Assembly (NCBI RefSeq): GCF_014196535.1 | Contig: NZ_JACIDU010000020.1 | Location: 1 to 64,000, forward strand | Length of the DNA: 64,000 nucleotides | Direction: 5' to 3' | Source: Allorhizobium borbori | GTDB lineage: Bacteria; Pseudomonadota; Alphaproteobacteria; Rhizobiales; Rhizobiaceae | Shown: piece by piece, positions 46,079 to 54,551 of the stretch | Layout: each line of letters starts with the position of its first letter | Position numbering within the stretch: position 1 is the first letter of the stretch | The notes under the pieces: generated by a model | The model's input: only the letters and a program-made list of their open reading frames with translations | The model's database searches: none | What the model was told of the DNA's origin: nothing | Translations under genes and position numbers: made by a program

Positions 46079-46708
46079 TTATCTCTCGATCAAGCCGTTC
46101 TCGATGGCGTAGCGCGTCAGCCCTGCTGTCGTGGCAATGCCAAGCTTGCGCTTGATGTTCTTGCGATGTGTCTCGACGGTGCGCTCAGAGATTTCGAGCG
46201 TCAGCGCGGTATCCCGATTACTCTTGCCGCCGGCAATCATCAGCAGAACCGATTGTTCCCGCGATGTCAGCGCCTGTGCCATGTCGCGGTTGCGCTCCAT
46301 CAGCACATCGTAGACGCCCGAGGAAAAGTAGGTGCCACCGCTCGCGACAGCCTCAATGGCTGCGACGATCTCGTCGGTTGCCACATCCTTCAAGATGTAG
46401 CCTGACGCGCCGTGCATCACCGAGGTCGAGATATATTCGCGACTGTCATGCATCGAAAGCATAAGCATTCGCGTCGAAGGCAGCTTTTCCTTGAAGAGTT
46501 CCAGCGCTTCTATGCCATTGATTTGCGGCATGTTGATATCCATCAACACCACGGCCGGGCGTTTTTCCACCGCGACACTCAACCCGGCCAGGGCATTCGC
46601 CGCAGTGCCGACGACATCGATATGGTCGTAGGTTTCGAGAATTGCTTTCAGCCCGTCCAGCACAAGGGGGTGGTTGTCGATGAGAAGAACCTTGATCGAC
46701 GCTGTCAT
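46079..46708 (-). CDS. NarL/FixJ family response regulator
   Basis: 209 residues. Receiver domain 1-120 has acidic residues in LLIDNHPL, phospho-Asp in VVLMDINMPQ (near residue 57) and Lys in ILKDVAT. The LuxR-type helix-turn-helix 145-207 is LTSREQSVLLMIAGGKSNRDTALTLEISERTVETHRKNIKRKL. It overlaps the stop of the histidine kinase gene (ATGA), so it is its cognate partner. It probably controls the TRAP transporter operon in which it lies. Confidence 0.92.
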   Translation of the reverse strand: MTASIKVLLIDNHPLVLDGLKAILETYDHIDVVGTAANALAGLSVAVEKRPAVVLMDINMPQINGIEALELFKEKLPSTRMLMLSMHDSREYISTSVMHGASGYILKDVATDEIVAAIEAVASGGTYFSSGVYDVLMERNRDMAQALTSREQSVLLMIAGGKSNRDTALTLEISERTVETHRKNIKRKLGIATTAGLTRYAIENGLIER

Positions 46709-48096
46709 GCCGCCTCCGCTATGACCGCGCGACGGTTCTTCAGGGCTGTAATCGGCAGGATGGCGCGCAAGGTCGTTCCCCTTTCCGAGCTTTCGATCTG
46801 GAGGCATCCGCCAAAATGGGCCATTCGTTCCTGCATGTTGCGCAAGCCGAGGCCGCCGGACTGCTGTCCGGCCTTGGCTTCACCTTCGATGAAACCGTGA
46901 CCGTTGTCGCGTACTTCCATGCGGATGCTATCGGCACGGATCGAAAAGGCAAGTACTGCCTGCGTGGCCCCCGCATGGCGCTCGATATTGGTCAGCGCCT
47001 CCTGTGCCACGCGGTAAAGCGCAATACGCGCCTCCGGCACGAGCATGTTCTTGAAAGCGACGGACTCCAGCGACACGGCAATGCCGGTGCGTTCGGCAAA
47101 CCCGGCGGTCAGCGCCTCAAGTGCCGCCGTCAGACCTAGGTCATCCAGCGCGCGCGGGCGCAGGTCGTGGGAAATGCGACGCACTTCCTTGATCGCATCG
47201 TTCAGCGCAAGCGACCCCTTTTCGATGGCGCTTGCCGCCGCCTCGCTTTCAGGCGGCACCTTGCGCCGGGCGAGGTCGATTGCATAGCGCACACCGACGA
47301 GGTTCTGCGAGATGCCGTCATGCAACTCGCGCGCAATGCGGAAACGCTCTTCCTCCTGCGTATCGATGATCCGCTGGGTCAGTTCCTTCAACTTGCTGTC
47401 GGCCATGCGTTGCTGTCGCAGGTTCAGCACCATGCAGGTGGAGAAGACGACGAGAACCGCGGGGACGGCCATCAGCGCAACGATCAGAAACGTGTTGCCG
47501 ATCGAACGGCGAAGCTCGCCCTTGGCGGCGGTCGTTGTGGCGTAAACATCGTCCAGATAAACGCCGGTGCCGATCATCCAGCGCCATTTGTCGAGGCCGG
47601 CGGCAAAGGAGAGCTTGTCGACGGTCTCCCGTGTTGAGGGCTTTTCCCATTTGTATTGATAGAGGCCGCCGCCTTCCTTGGCGCGGGCAATCAACTCGGC
47701 AATGACGCGATTGCCGTCCGGGTCCTTTAAATCGAGCCAGTTATGGCCGGGACGAAAGGTCTGCCGTGGATGAACGACGCTGAAACCGTCATAGTCATAG
47801 ACAAAGAAGTAGCCGTCATCGCCGTAATCCAGGCTGGAGAGGATGCGCTTGACTTCTTCCTTGGCTGCCTCGTCGTCCGGGCCGGCCTTTTCGTATATGC
47901 TCTTGATGGCAGAGAGCGCGAGATTGGTGAGGTTCAGAAGCTCGGTCTTCTTTGCGTCCAGCATATTCTGCTCGAACGCATCGATGCTGGTGCGTGCCAG
48001 CGTCGTGGATTGCCAAGTAATCAGCGCCGTGATCGCAAGGATTGCGACCACCAGCGGCACTATGGCCAGCGCCAGGATCTGCTGCCTCAGATTCAT
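46705..48096 (-). CDS. Cache-domain sensor histidine kinase (HisKA_3 type)
   Basis: 463 residues. Membrane helices near 8-28 and 200-222 flank a periplasmic single-Cache (sCache_2) domain (DGYFFVYDYDGFSVVHPRQTFRP, WRWMIGTGVYLDDV). The cytoplasmic part has the phospho-acceptor His in RIARELHDGISQNLVGVRYAI and an HATPase domain with DNGHGF and GGLGLRNMQERM. Cache kinases of this type next to dctPQM genes usually sense organic acids. It is co-transcribed with the TRAP genes upstream (96 bp gap) and the response regulator downstream. Confidence 0.92.
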   Translation of the reverse strand: MNLRQQILALAIVPLVVAILAITALITWQSTTLARTSIDAFEQNMLDAKKTELLNLTNLALSAIKSIYEKAGPDDEAAKEEVKRILSSLDYGDDGYFFVYDYDGFSVVHPRQTFRPGHNWLDLKDPDGNRVIAELIARAKEGGGLYQYKWEKPSTRETVDKLSFAAGLDKWRWMIGTGVYLDDVYATTTAAKGELRRSIGNTFLIVALMAVPAVLVVFSTCMVLNLRQQRMADSKLKELTQRIIDTQEEERFRIARELHDGISQNLVGVRYAIDLARRKVPPESEAAASAIEKGSLALNDAIKEVRRISHDLRPRALDDLGLTAALEALTAGFAERTGIAVSLESVAFKNMLVPEARIALYRVAQEALTNIERHAGATQAVLAFSIRADSIRMEVRDNGHGFIEGEAKAGQQSGGLGLRNMQERMAHFGGCLQIESSERGTTLRAILPITALKNRRAVIAEAA

Positions 48097-48192
48097 GTTG
48101 CCCCCAAGGTCTTGCCCCGAAAGGCAACACCTATCTCCGTCCTCGGTAGGGGATCATAGATGCCGCAAGCGCTTGCGTCTATCGGCAGATAG

Positions 48193-49476
48193 TCAGAAGC
48201 CGGTCAGGTGGGGCAGCCAGGTGGAAATGGCGGGAATAAAGGTGACTAGACCCAGGATGACCAGATACGCCAGCAGGAAGGGAGCCATCTCGCGAGTGAT
48301 TTCGCTCACTCTGATCTTCACCACCGCAGATACGACGAAGAGCAAGGCCCCGACCGGTGGCGTGATGAGGCCGATGGTGAGGTTGAGAATGACGATCATC
48401 GCGAACTGAATGGGATCGACGCCAAGCTGGAGGGCGATCGGAGCAAGGATCGGCACAAGAATCATGACGCCCGGCAGCGGGTCCATGAACATGCCGAATA
48501 CGAGGAGCAGCAGGTTAACCGCGAGCAGGAAGACGATGGGCGACAGGTTCCAGCCTACGATGACTTCGGCGAGGAACTGCGGCACGCCCTCGTTGATCAG
48601 CACCCAGGCAAAGGCGCGTGCCGAAGCGAGGATGAGCAGGATACCGGTCGTGATGATGGCGGAGCGGAAAATGATGTCCGGCAAATGCGTCAACTTCAGC
48701 GATCGATAGATGAACATGCCGCAGAAAAAGGCATAGAACACCGCAATCACCGAGGCCTCTGTCGGTGTGAAATAGCCAAAACGAATGCCGCCGACGACGA
48801 TGACGATGAGCGCCAGCGCGGGAACAGCATACAGCGTGTTGGCTACCATTTCCTTCAGGCTGGGGCGCACTTCCATCGATCGATAGCCGCGCTTGCGCGA
48901 TACATAGAAATTGACCGCGCACATGGCGATGGAAATGGCGATGCCCGGCAAAACGCCGGCAACAAACAACCCGCCGACCGAAACGTTCGAATCCTGAAGG
49001 GCGTAGATGATCATGGTGATGGAAGGCGGAATGATCGGATCGACCACAGCGGTGGCGGCGGCGAGCGCCGAAGCGTAGCGTTTGTCGTAGCCGCTCTTTT
49101 CCATCATGCGGATTGTCATGGCGCCGGGTCCCGCGGCGGCGGCCAGAGCTGAGCCGGAAATGCCGGCAAACAGTGTGGTCGAGAGAATGCTGGCATAGCC
49201 GAGGCCGCCACGAGCACGGCCGACGAACTGGATGGCGAGCCTCAGCAGATGGTGCGTTAACGCGCCGCCTGTCATCAGCTCCGCAGCGAGAATGAAGAAG
49301 GGCACCGCAAGCAGCGGGAAGCTGTCGACGCCGGAGAACATCTCCTTGATCACCAGAATCTGCGGGTAGTTACTGCCGAGAATGACAGCCAGCCAGGTGG
49401 AGATCGCTAGCGTAAAGGCAACGGGCACGCCGATGGCGAGCAGGACAAAGAAGGATGCGAAGAGAATGATGATCAT
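48193..49476 (-). CDS. dctM: TRAP transporter large permease (DctM)
   Basis: 427 residues, about 12 membrane helices, DctM family. Diagnostic stretches are SVDSFPLLAVPFFILAAELM, GMFMDPLPGVMILVPILAPI and the C-terminal LTIGLITPPVGALLFV. It performs sodium-driven solute translocation with the small subunit and the periplasmic binding protein encoded just upstream. Starts at ATG 49476, 64 bp after dctQ. The solute class is unknown; TRAP systems mostly import organic acids. Confidence 0.93.
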   Translation of the reverse strand: MIIILFASFFVLLAIGVPVAFTLAISTWLAVILGSNYPQILVIKEMFSGVDSFPLLAVPFFILAAELMTGGALTHHLLRLAIQFVGRARGGLGYASILSTTLFAGISGSALAAAAGPGAMTIRMMEKSGYDKRYASALAAATAVVDPIIPPSITMIIYALQDSNVSVGGLFVAGVLPGIAISIAMCAVNFYVSRKRGYRSMEVRPSLKEMVANTLYAVPALALIVIVVGGIRFGYFTPTEASVIAVFYAFFCGMFIYRSLKLTHLPDIIFRSAIITTGILLILASARAFAWVLINEGVPQFLAEVIVGWNLSPIVFLLAVNLLLLVFGMFMDPLPGVMILVPILAPIALQLGVDPIQFAMIVILNLTIGLITPPVGALLFVVSAVVKIRVSEITREMAPFLLAYLVILGLVTFIPAISTWLPHLTGF

Positions 49477-49540
49477 GGCTGAATTTTCGACTGTCTGTGG
49501 CGCGCGGCGCTCGAAAGGGTGAGGTTTCGGGAGAGCTTGC

Positions 49541-50050
49541 TCAACCCGCCACGGGCGGCGCTTCGTCGTCGTGCTGCAAGCCGCCCATGCCGTGGGCGAT
49601 GAAAGTGCGGATCACCAGCAGGAAATGGGCGATCATCAGCGAAAAGCCGATGGGAATGGCCAGGTAGATATAGCCGAAGGGAATGCGCGTCGATGGCGTG
49701 AGCTGGCGCATGGTCTTGCCCACGTAAGTCTTGCCCGCCCAGATCATCACCACGAAGAAGGCAAGCAGGATGATGGCGACCATGATACGCATAAGCTTTG
49801 CGACACGGGGGCTTGCGGCAAGCTGCAGGTTGTCGATAGCGACCAGCGCGCCGTGACGCAGCGTAATGCCCGCACCAAGAAAAGTCAGCCAGATCATCAG
49901 GTGGCGTGCGACCTCGTCCGACCATGTGATCGATTGATTGGTGAAGAAACGCAAAAGGACATTCGTGAACACGATCACGGCCATCGTGATCATAATGGCG
50001 ATCAGGATCCAGCGGTTGATAGCAACAAAAATGTTCTCAGCGGTCTTCAT
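49541..50050 (-). CDS. dctQ: TRAP transporter small permease (DctQ)
   Basis: 169 residues, four membrane helices, DctQ family. WSDEVARHLMIWLTFLGAGITLRHGALVAID is the conserved core. It is the middle gene of dctP-dctQ-dctM and forms the membrane complex with DctM. The C-terminal tail is acidic and short. Starts at ATG 50050, 65 bp after the dctP stop. Confidence 0.92.
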   Translation of the reverse strand: MKTAENIFVAINRWILIAIMITMAVIVFTNVLLRFFTNQSITWSDEVARHLMIWLTFLGAGITLRHGALVAIDNLQLAASPRVAKLMRIMVAIILLAFFVVMIWAGKTYVGKTMRQLTPSTRIPFGYIYLAIPIGFSLMIAHFLLVIRTFIAHGMGGLQHDDEAPPVAG

Positions 50051-50115
50051 TGTCTTTCCCCGAAAAAGAAACCACCCCGCACGGCGCGCGGGATGGCGGC
50101 ATAAATAGCGGCGAA

Positions 50116-51108
50116 TTACTTCGTCGCGATGATCTGGTCGATCAGGTCCTTGCTGTAGGTCTTGTAATAGCCTTCATAGGCGTCTTTCATGGCGGCTTGG
50201 AAGTTGGCTTTCTGCTCGGCGGACAGCGTGTTCACCTGGATGCCGCCGGCCTTGGCCTTTTCTACACCGCTCTTCTCGGCATTGTCGACGAAGCCGCGCA
50301 TGGCGGCCTGACCAGCCTTGGCGCCGTCGAGGAAGATCTTCTGGTCGGCTTCCGAAAGGCTGTTCCAGAAGTCCGGCGATACGACAAGCATGGCGGTCGA
50401 ATAAACGTGGCCGGACAGTGTCAGATATTTCTGCACTTCCCACAGCTTTGCGGAAACGATGACCGAAAGCGGGTTCTCCTGTGCGTCGATGGCGCCCTGT
50501 TGCAGCGCCGGAATGACTTCAGGCCAGGACATCGGTGTCGGTGCCGCACCTGCTGCCTTGAAGGCGGCGATGTGAACCGGATTTTCCATGGTGCGGATCT
50601 TCAGGCCAGCGAGATCTTCCGGCTTTTCGATCGGCTGGCGGTTGTTCGTGATGTGGCGGAAGCCTTGTTCGCCCCAGGCCAATGCGATCAGGTCGGCATC
50701 CTCGAACTTATCGAGGATCGACTGGCCGATCGGACCATCCAGCACGGCGCGACCATGGGCGAGGTCACGGAACAGGAAGGGAATGTCGGTCACACCGGCT
50801 TCCGGCACGAAGTTGGACAGCGTGCCGGAAGAGACGACGGCCGCCTGAACGCCGGTGCCAAGCTGCAGGCCTTCGAGCACTTCACGTTCGCCACCCTGGG
50901 CAGAGGAGGGGAAATGCGTAAACTTGTAGCGCCCGCCGGAAGCTTCGCTGACAGCCTTTTCCCAGCCATCGGCGGCAGCGCCGTAGTGGGAGTCGCGCGC
51001 CAGCGCGTAGGCGATCTTGACCTCGACCGGATCGGCCGCAGCGGCGCTGGTCCACAAGGTGGTAACGATAGCGCTGGCAAGCGCGACGTTGGCGAGAATC
51101 GACTTCAT
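50116..51108 (-). CDS. dctP: TRAP transporter periplasmic solute-binding protein (DctP)
   Basis: 330 residues with a Sec signal peptide (MKSILANVALASAIVTTLWT, cleavage near AAA/AD at 22-25). GLKIRTMENPVHIAAFKAAGAAPTPMSWPEVIPALQQGAIDAQENP (about 165-215) is the DctP core including the Arg that binds the solute carboxylate. It is first in a five-gene unit dctP-dctQ-dctM-kinase-regulator. AAGGAGAGG precedes the ATG. The likely ligand is an organic acid. Confidence 0.93.
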   Translation of the reverse strand: MKSILANVALASAIVTTLWTSAAAADPVEVKIAYALARDSHYGAAADGWEKAVSEASGGRYKFTHFPSSAQGGEREVLEGLQLGTGVQAAVVSSGTLSNFVPEAGVTDIPFLFRDLAHGRAVLDGPIGQSILDKFEDADLIALAWGEQGFRHITNNRQPIEKPEDLAGLKIRTMENPVHIAAFKAAGAAPTPMSWPEVIPALQQGAIDAQENPLSVIVSAKLWEVQKYLTLSGHVYSTAMLVVSPDFWNSLSEADQKIFLDGAKAGQAAMRGFVDNAEKSGVEKAKAGGIQVNTLSAEQKANFQAAMKDAYEGYYKTYSKDLIDQIIATK

Positions 51109-51394
51109 TTTCCTCTCCTTTTCGGCGGTTCACCCGCATGCAATACAGGTTTCGCCAGTTGTTGCTTTTTATCGTGGCGGGCTGAACCCAACTCCTCCGT
51201 AAACCGGCGAACCCGTCGGTACTCCGCTATTAACCTTTCATTTCAGAAAAAGGCGCGCGAGGTCAAGCGCCGGACCGGACCAATTCCGCCCGAATTCATG
51301 AAATAAGGTGATTGCTTCAATCAATTTAACGCAAGATTGGGTCAATGTGCCCAAAGTGCAGGCAATAAAATTACGTGATGCGATTGCGAGCATG
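51109..51394. other. non-coding region between dctP and pit
   Basis: About 285 bp with no supported gene. It should contain the dctP promoter on its left side. I see no convincing operator. A terminator for pit follows at 51395-51430. Confidence 0.4.
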
Positions 51395-51430
51395 AAAAAG
51401 CCGGCGCGCACTCAAGGTGCCGCCGGCTTT
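51395..51430 (-). terminator. Rho-independent terminator after pit
   Basis: On the minus strand AAAGCCGGCG (51430-51421) pairs with CGCCGGCTTT (51406-51397), followed by TT. A 10-bp stem 18 bases past the pit stop. Confidence 0.8.
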
Positions 51431-51447
51431 GTTCACATGCGAAGCCC

Positions 51448-52452
51448 TTAACCGAAAAGACCGCTCAGATAATAGGTCAGCGCGGAAATCGCCGCGGCGG
51501 AGGGCAGGGTGATGACCCAGGCGATGACGATGTTGCCAGCGAGACCCCAGCGGACGGCAGAGGTGCGCTTGGCCGCGCCAACACCGATGATGGCGCCGGT
51601 AATGGTGTGGGTGGTGGACACCGGAATGCCGAGGAAAGTGGCGCCGAACAGTGTCAGCGCGCCGCCGGTCTCGGCACAGAAGCCCTGCATGGGGTTCAGC
51701 CTTGTGATCTTCGAACCCATGGTGTGTACGATCTTCCAGCCGCCGAACAGGGTGCCGAGCGCCATCGCCGACTGGCAGGAAATGACCACCCAGAAGGGTA
51801 CATGGAATTCCGAGCCGAGATAACCCTGCGAGAACAGGAGAACAGCGATAATACCCATGGTCTTCTGCGCATCATTGCCGCCATGGCCGAGCGAATACAT
51901 CGACGCTGACACGAACTGCATGAACCGGAAGGTGCGATCCACCGCAAAGGGGGTCTGGCGCACGAAGACCCAGGACACGATCAGCACCAGCACCAACGCC
52001 AGCACGAAGCCGATCATCGGCGACAGCGCGATAGCAGAGACGGTCTTGAGCAGGCCGCTGGCGACGATGGCCGAAGGGCCGACCTTGGCCATGCCTGCGC
52101 CCACCAGCCCGCCAATCAACGCATGCGAGGAGGAAGAGGGAATACCGAAGCGCCAGGTGATGATGTTCCAGAGAATGGCGCCCATCAGGGCCGCAAAAAT
52201 CACCTGGGGGGTGACGATGTGCGGATCGATGATGCCGGTACCCAGCGTGTTCGCCACATGCAGGCCAAAGAAAGCAAAGGCGATGAAATTGAAGAACGCC
52301 GCCCATGCTACGGCGTATTGCGGCTTGAGGACGCGCGTCGAGACGATGGTGGCAATGGAATTTGCCGCATCGTGCAGGCCATTCAGAAAGTCGAAGAACA
52401 GCGCGACGCCAATCAGCGCCATCAGCAGCGGAAAGGCGATTGTGGCGTCCAT
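51448..52452 (-). CDS. pit: low-affinity inorganic phosphate transporter Pit
   Basis: 334 residues, PiT family, about 10 membrane helices. The signature GLHDAANSIATIVSTRVL near the N-terminus and the repeated SLGHGGNDAQKTMGI in the second half are the two GxNDxxN inverted-repeat motifs that bind phosphate; the second, with GVPVSTTHTITGAIIGVGAA, is intact. It imports phosphate (metal-phosphate) with protons. It is translationally coupled by 1 nt to the DUF47 gene upstream, the orfA-pit arrangement known in Sinorhizobium. Confidence 0.94.
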   Translation of the reverse strand: MDATIAFPLLMALIGVALFFDFLNGLHDAANSIATIVSTRVLKPQYAVAWAAFFNFIAFAFFGLHVANTLGTGIIDPHIVTPQVIFAALMGAILWNIITWRFGIPSSSSHALIGGLVGAGMAKVGPSAIVASGLLKTVSAIALSPMIGFVLALVLVLIVSWVFVRQTPFAVDRTFRFMQFVSASMYSLGHGGNDAQKTMGIIAVLLFSQGYLGSEFHVPFWVVISCQSAMALGTLFGGWKIVHTMGSKITRLNPMQGFCAETGGALTLFGATFLGIPVSTTHTITGAIIGVGAAKRTSAVRWGLAGNIVIAWVITLPSAAAISALTYYLSGLFG

Positions 52453-53093
52453 CAGACGTTCTCGATCACGATGCCGCTGATCTCGTTGGCGACATCCTCG
52501 AACCGGTCGAGGACCTTTTCGAGATCGCCGTAAAGCTGGCTGCCGACAATATAGGCCATCGGGTTGGACTGGCCGTGGCGGTAATAGAGATCCTTCAGTC
52601 CGAGTTCATGCAGATGGTCCGAATGACCTTCGACGCGCATCACCTCTTCGGCAATCGAGCCGAGTTCCACGGCGTTGGCATTGATACGGTCCAGCAGCGG
52701 GATAGCGCTGGCGATGAGATGGGCGGCCTGAACGACGGCCTTGCCCATTTCCTGCATGCCCGGGTCGAAACTCGTCTGTTCGAACAGGCGAATGGTTTTG
52801 ACGACCTTGTGCATCATGTCGATCGCATCGTCCATGGACTGGATCAGATCCTTGATGTCACCACGGTCGAACGGGGTGATGAAGCTACGGCGCACAGCCT
52901 GCAGAACCTCGCGGGTAATGCCATCGGCTTCATCCTCAAGCTTGACGATTCGCTCGGCGTTGGCCGCCACGTCGTGGCCGGCCAGCAGCCGCTCCAGCGC
53001 CTCGGCTGCGCCGACAATACGCTGGGAGTGACGCTGAAAGAGTTCGAAAAAAGCGTCCTCGCGGGGAAGCAGCTTTCTGAAAAGTCCCATCAT
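52452..53093 (-). CDS. DUF47 family PhoU-like protein (Pit accessory, OrfA)
   Basis: 213 residues, all helical, DUF47/YkaA family, related to PhoU. FDRGDIKDLIQSMDDAIDMMHKVVKTIRLFE around 75-105 carries the metal-binding acidic pattern of PhoU-like bundles, with E/D clusters in RIVKLEDEADGITREVL. These proteins accompany and modulate Pit transporters. It starts at 53093. Two Pho-box-like repeats lie 29 and 117 bp upstream. Confidence 0.9.
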   Translation of the reverse strand: MMGLFRKLLPREDAFFELFQRHSQRIVGAAEALERLLAGHDVAANAERIVKLEDEADGITREVLQAVRRSFITPFDRGDIKDLIQSMDDAIDMMHKVVKTIRLFEQTSFDPGMQEMGKAVVQAAHLIASAIPLLDRINANAVELGSIAEEVMRVEGHSDHLHELGLKDLYYRHGQSNPMAYIVGSQLYGDLEKVLDRFEDVANEISGIVIENV

Positions 53094-53121
53094 GACATCG
53101 TTCCTTTTGTGCTTGCCTCCA

Positions 53122-53139
53122 CTGTCACAAATTTGTCAT
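53122..53139. promoter_or_regulatory. putative Pho box (proximal) of the orfA-pit operon
   Basis: CTGTCAC-AAAT-TTGTCAT: two 7-bp half sites 11 bp apart, matching the PhoB consensus CTGTCAT-N4-CTGTCAT at 12 of 14 positions. It lies 29-46 bp before the DUF47 gene start, where PhoB binding would block transcription. Confidence 0.65.
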
Positions 53140-53209
53140 GAAGGACAGGGGAAAGAATCGAAAAGCCCGCGAAAACAGCAGGTTTTTCGCGTTTCGGGCA
53201 CATGCAAAA

Positions 53210-53227
53210 CTGTCATAGTTCTGTCGC
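53210..53227. promoter_or_regulatory. putative Pho box (distal), between orfA-pit and Nudix gene
   Basis: CTGTCAT-AGTT-CTGTCGC: 12 of 14 consensus positions with 11-bp phasing. It lies 48-65 bp upstream of the Nudix gene and 117-134 bp upstream of the DUF47 gene, so either direction could be controlled. Confidence 0.65.
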
Positions 53228-53274
53228 ACACGCGCGTGCACAATATTGGAATAGCGGCAGGCGCCGGATGACGC

Positions 53275-53802
53275 ATGGGGACGAACGCGGCGATGGAGCG
53301 CAAGGGGATGAAGAAGGGCAAGGCGCGGGGCCTTCTGGGCGAACTTGCCGCCTTCACCGGCCAGCTTTTTTCCAACGGCTTCGAAACCCAGTGCGGCGCC
53401 TTGTGCCATCGCATCGACGCAGCAACCGGCGGCATCGAGGTGCTGCTGGTCACCTCGCGGGAAAGCGGGCGCTGGATCATCCCGAAGGGCTGGCCCATCA
53501 AAGGCAAGACACTTCACCGATCAGCAGAAATCGAGGCCCACGAAGAGGCGGGCGTGCGCGGCAAGGCCCGCAAGAAGCCGCTCGGTTACTTCACCTATCT
53601 CAAGGCCAAGGATGACGGCACGCTCGCACCCTGTACGGTCGAGGTGCATTTGGTCGAGGCGCGGTCCGTCGATACGACCTTCCGCGAGAAAGGTCAGCGC
53701 CGGATCGAGTGGGTTTCCTGCGCGGAAGCGTCGCGGCGAGTGCGCGAGCCCGAACTGAAAGGGTTGTTCATGATTGCCGAGCGCAAACTGCGAAAGGCTT
53801 GA
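53275..53802 (+). CDS. Nudix hydrolase
   Basis: 175 residues. The Nudix helix lies around GWPIKGKTLHRSAEIEAHEEAGV. The essential EExxG (HEEAGV) and upstream Gly are present, but the canonical E after Gx5 is Lys and the R of REUxEE is Ile; the REU change is usual in alphaproteobacterial relatives of this group. It resembles enzymes acting on diphosphoinositol or dinucleoside polyphosphates (IIPKGWP). ATG 53275, 53293 and 53308 are all possible starts; GGAG 8 nt before 53308 is the best ribosome site. It is divergent from orfA-pit with a Pho box in its promoter region, which hints at phosphate metabolism. Confidence 0.85.
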   Translation: MGTNAAMERKGMKKGKARGLLGELAAFTGQLFSNGFETQCGALCHRIDAATGGIEVLLVTSRESGRWIIPKGWPIKGKTLHRSAEIEAHEEAGVRGKARKKPLGYFTYLKAKDDGTLAPCTVEVHLVEARSVDTTFREKGQRRIEWVSCAEASRRVREPELKGLFMIAERKLRKA

Positions 53803-53853
53803 AGCGCCACATGCGGTTTCGGTTTCGCTCTTGCAAGAAAAATATGATTGCAG

Positions 53854-53884
53854 TACTCCAGATAAATTCATAAATTTCGGAGTA
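53854..53884 (+). promoter_or_regulatory. hairpin sequestering the heme oxygenase ribosome binding site
   Basis: TACTCC (53854-53859) pairs with GGAGTA (53879-53884), and the inner AAATT/AATTT also pairs around a CATA loop. GGAG, 6 nt before the ATG at 53889, is inside the stem. The structure could repress translation or, as DNA, be an operator palindrome. Confidence 0.5.
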
Positions 53885-53888
53885 TTCA

Positions 53889-54488
53889 ATGACCGCTGCA
53901 CAACGCGACATCGACACGACCTCCCGCGTGAAGCGCATGAAGGCCGCCACGCATGGCGCGCATGCCGCGCTGGATGGCTTCATCATGCAGGCCAAGCCCT
54001 TTGAGGCACGGGAAAACTTCGCCCGGTTCGTTCAGATGCAGTATCTCTTTCATCGTGATCTCGATGCGCTGTTCTACGATGCGCGTCTGGATGCGCTGCT
54101 GCCCGATCTGATCGGTCGTCGCCGTCTGGCGATGGTGGAGCAGGATCTGGCCGATCTCGGCGTTACGGTGCCGGAAGCCGGCGCCCCGATCTTTGCCAAT
54201 GGCGGCGAGCCGGATCTGGCCGAGGCGCTCGGCTGGCTCTACGTGGTCGAGGGGTCTAACCTCGGCGCAGCTTTTCTGCTGAAGGATGCCGCCAAACTCG
54301 GCCTCGATGAAACCTTTGGTGCCCGCCATCTGGCCGGCGCGCCGGAAGGCCGCGGTCTTCACTGGCGTACGTTCACCGCCGCGCTCGATGCGGTTGAACT
54401 GGATAACGCTGCGGAAATGCGCGCAGTTGCCGGTGCGGAAGCCGCCTTCCGCCGCGTTCACGCCCATGCGCTAAAGACGATGGCCTGA
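53889..54488 (+). CDS. biliverdin-producing heme oxygenase
   Basis: 199 residues of the bacterial heme oxygenase family. The proximal heme ligand is His22 in MKAATHGAHAALDG, and the distal helix stretch ALGWLYVVEGSNLGAAFLLKDA (about 115-136) carries the flexible Gly motif. It opens heme to biliverdin, iron and CO, giving iron from heme or chromophore for phytochromes. No phytochrome or heme-uptake gene is adjacent in this window. A ribosome-site hairpin precedes it and a strong terminator follows, so it is probably monocistronic. Confidence 0.88.
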   Translation: MTAAQRDIDTTSRVKRMKAATHGAHAALDGFIMQAKPFEARENFARFVQMQYLFHRDLDALFYDARLDALLPDLIGRRRLAMVEQDLADLGVTVPEAGAPIFANGGEPDLAEALGWLYVVEGSNLGAAFLLKDAAKLGLDETFGARHLAGAPEGRGLHWRTFTAALDAVELDNAAEMRAVAGAEAAFRRVHAHALKTMA

Positions 54489-54516
54489 GCCGCTACCGCA
54501 ATTTGTTCTGTTCCGG

Positions 54517-54550
54517 GTCGCCCGCGTCATCATCGCGGGCGGCTTTTTTT
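54517..54550 (+). terminator. strong Rho-independent terminator after heme oxygenase
   Basis: 10-bp GC-rich stem (54517-54526 with 54534-54543, one G-U), 7-nt loop, then seven T. It also lies at the 3' end of the convergent XRE gene. Confidence 0.9.
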
Positions 54551-54551
54551 G

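Noticed and set aside
50050-51306. About 418-codon plus-strand frame opposite dctP
   Set aside because: dctP has signal peptide, core motif and ribosome site; the opposite frame has none.
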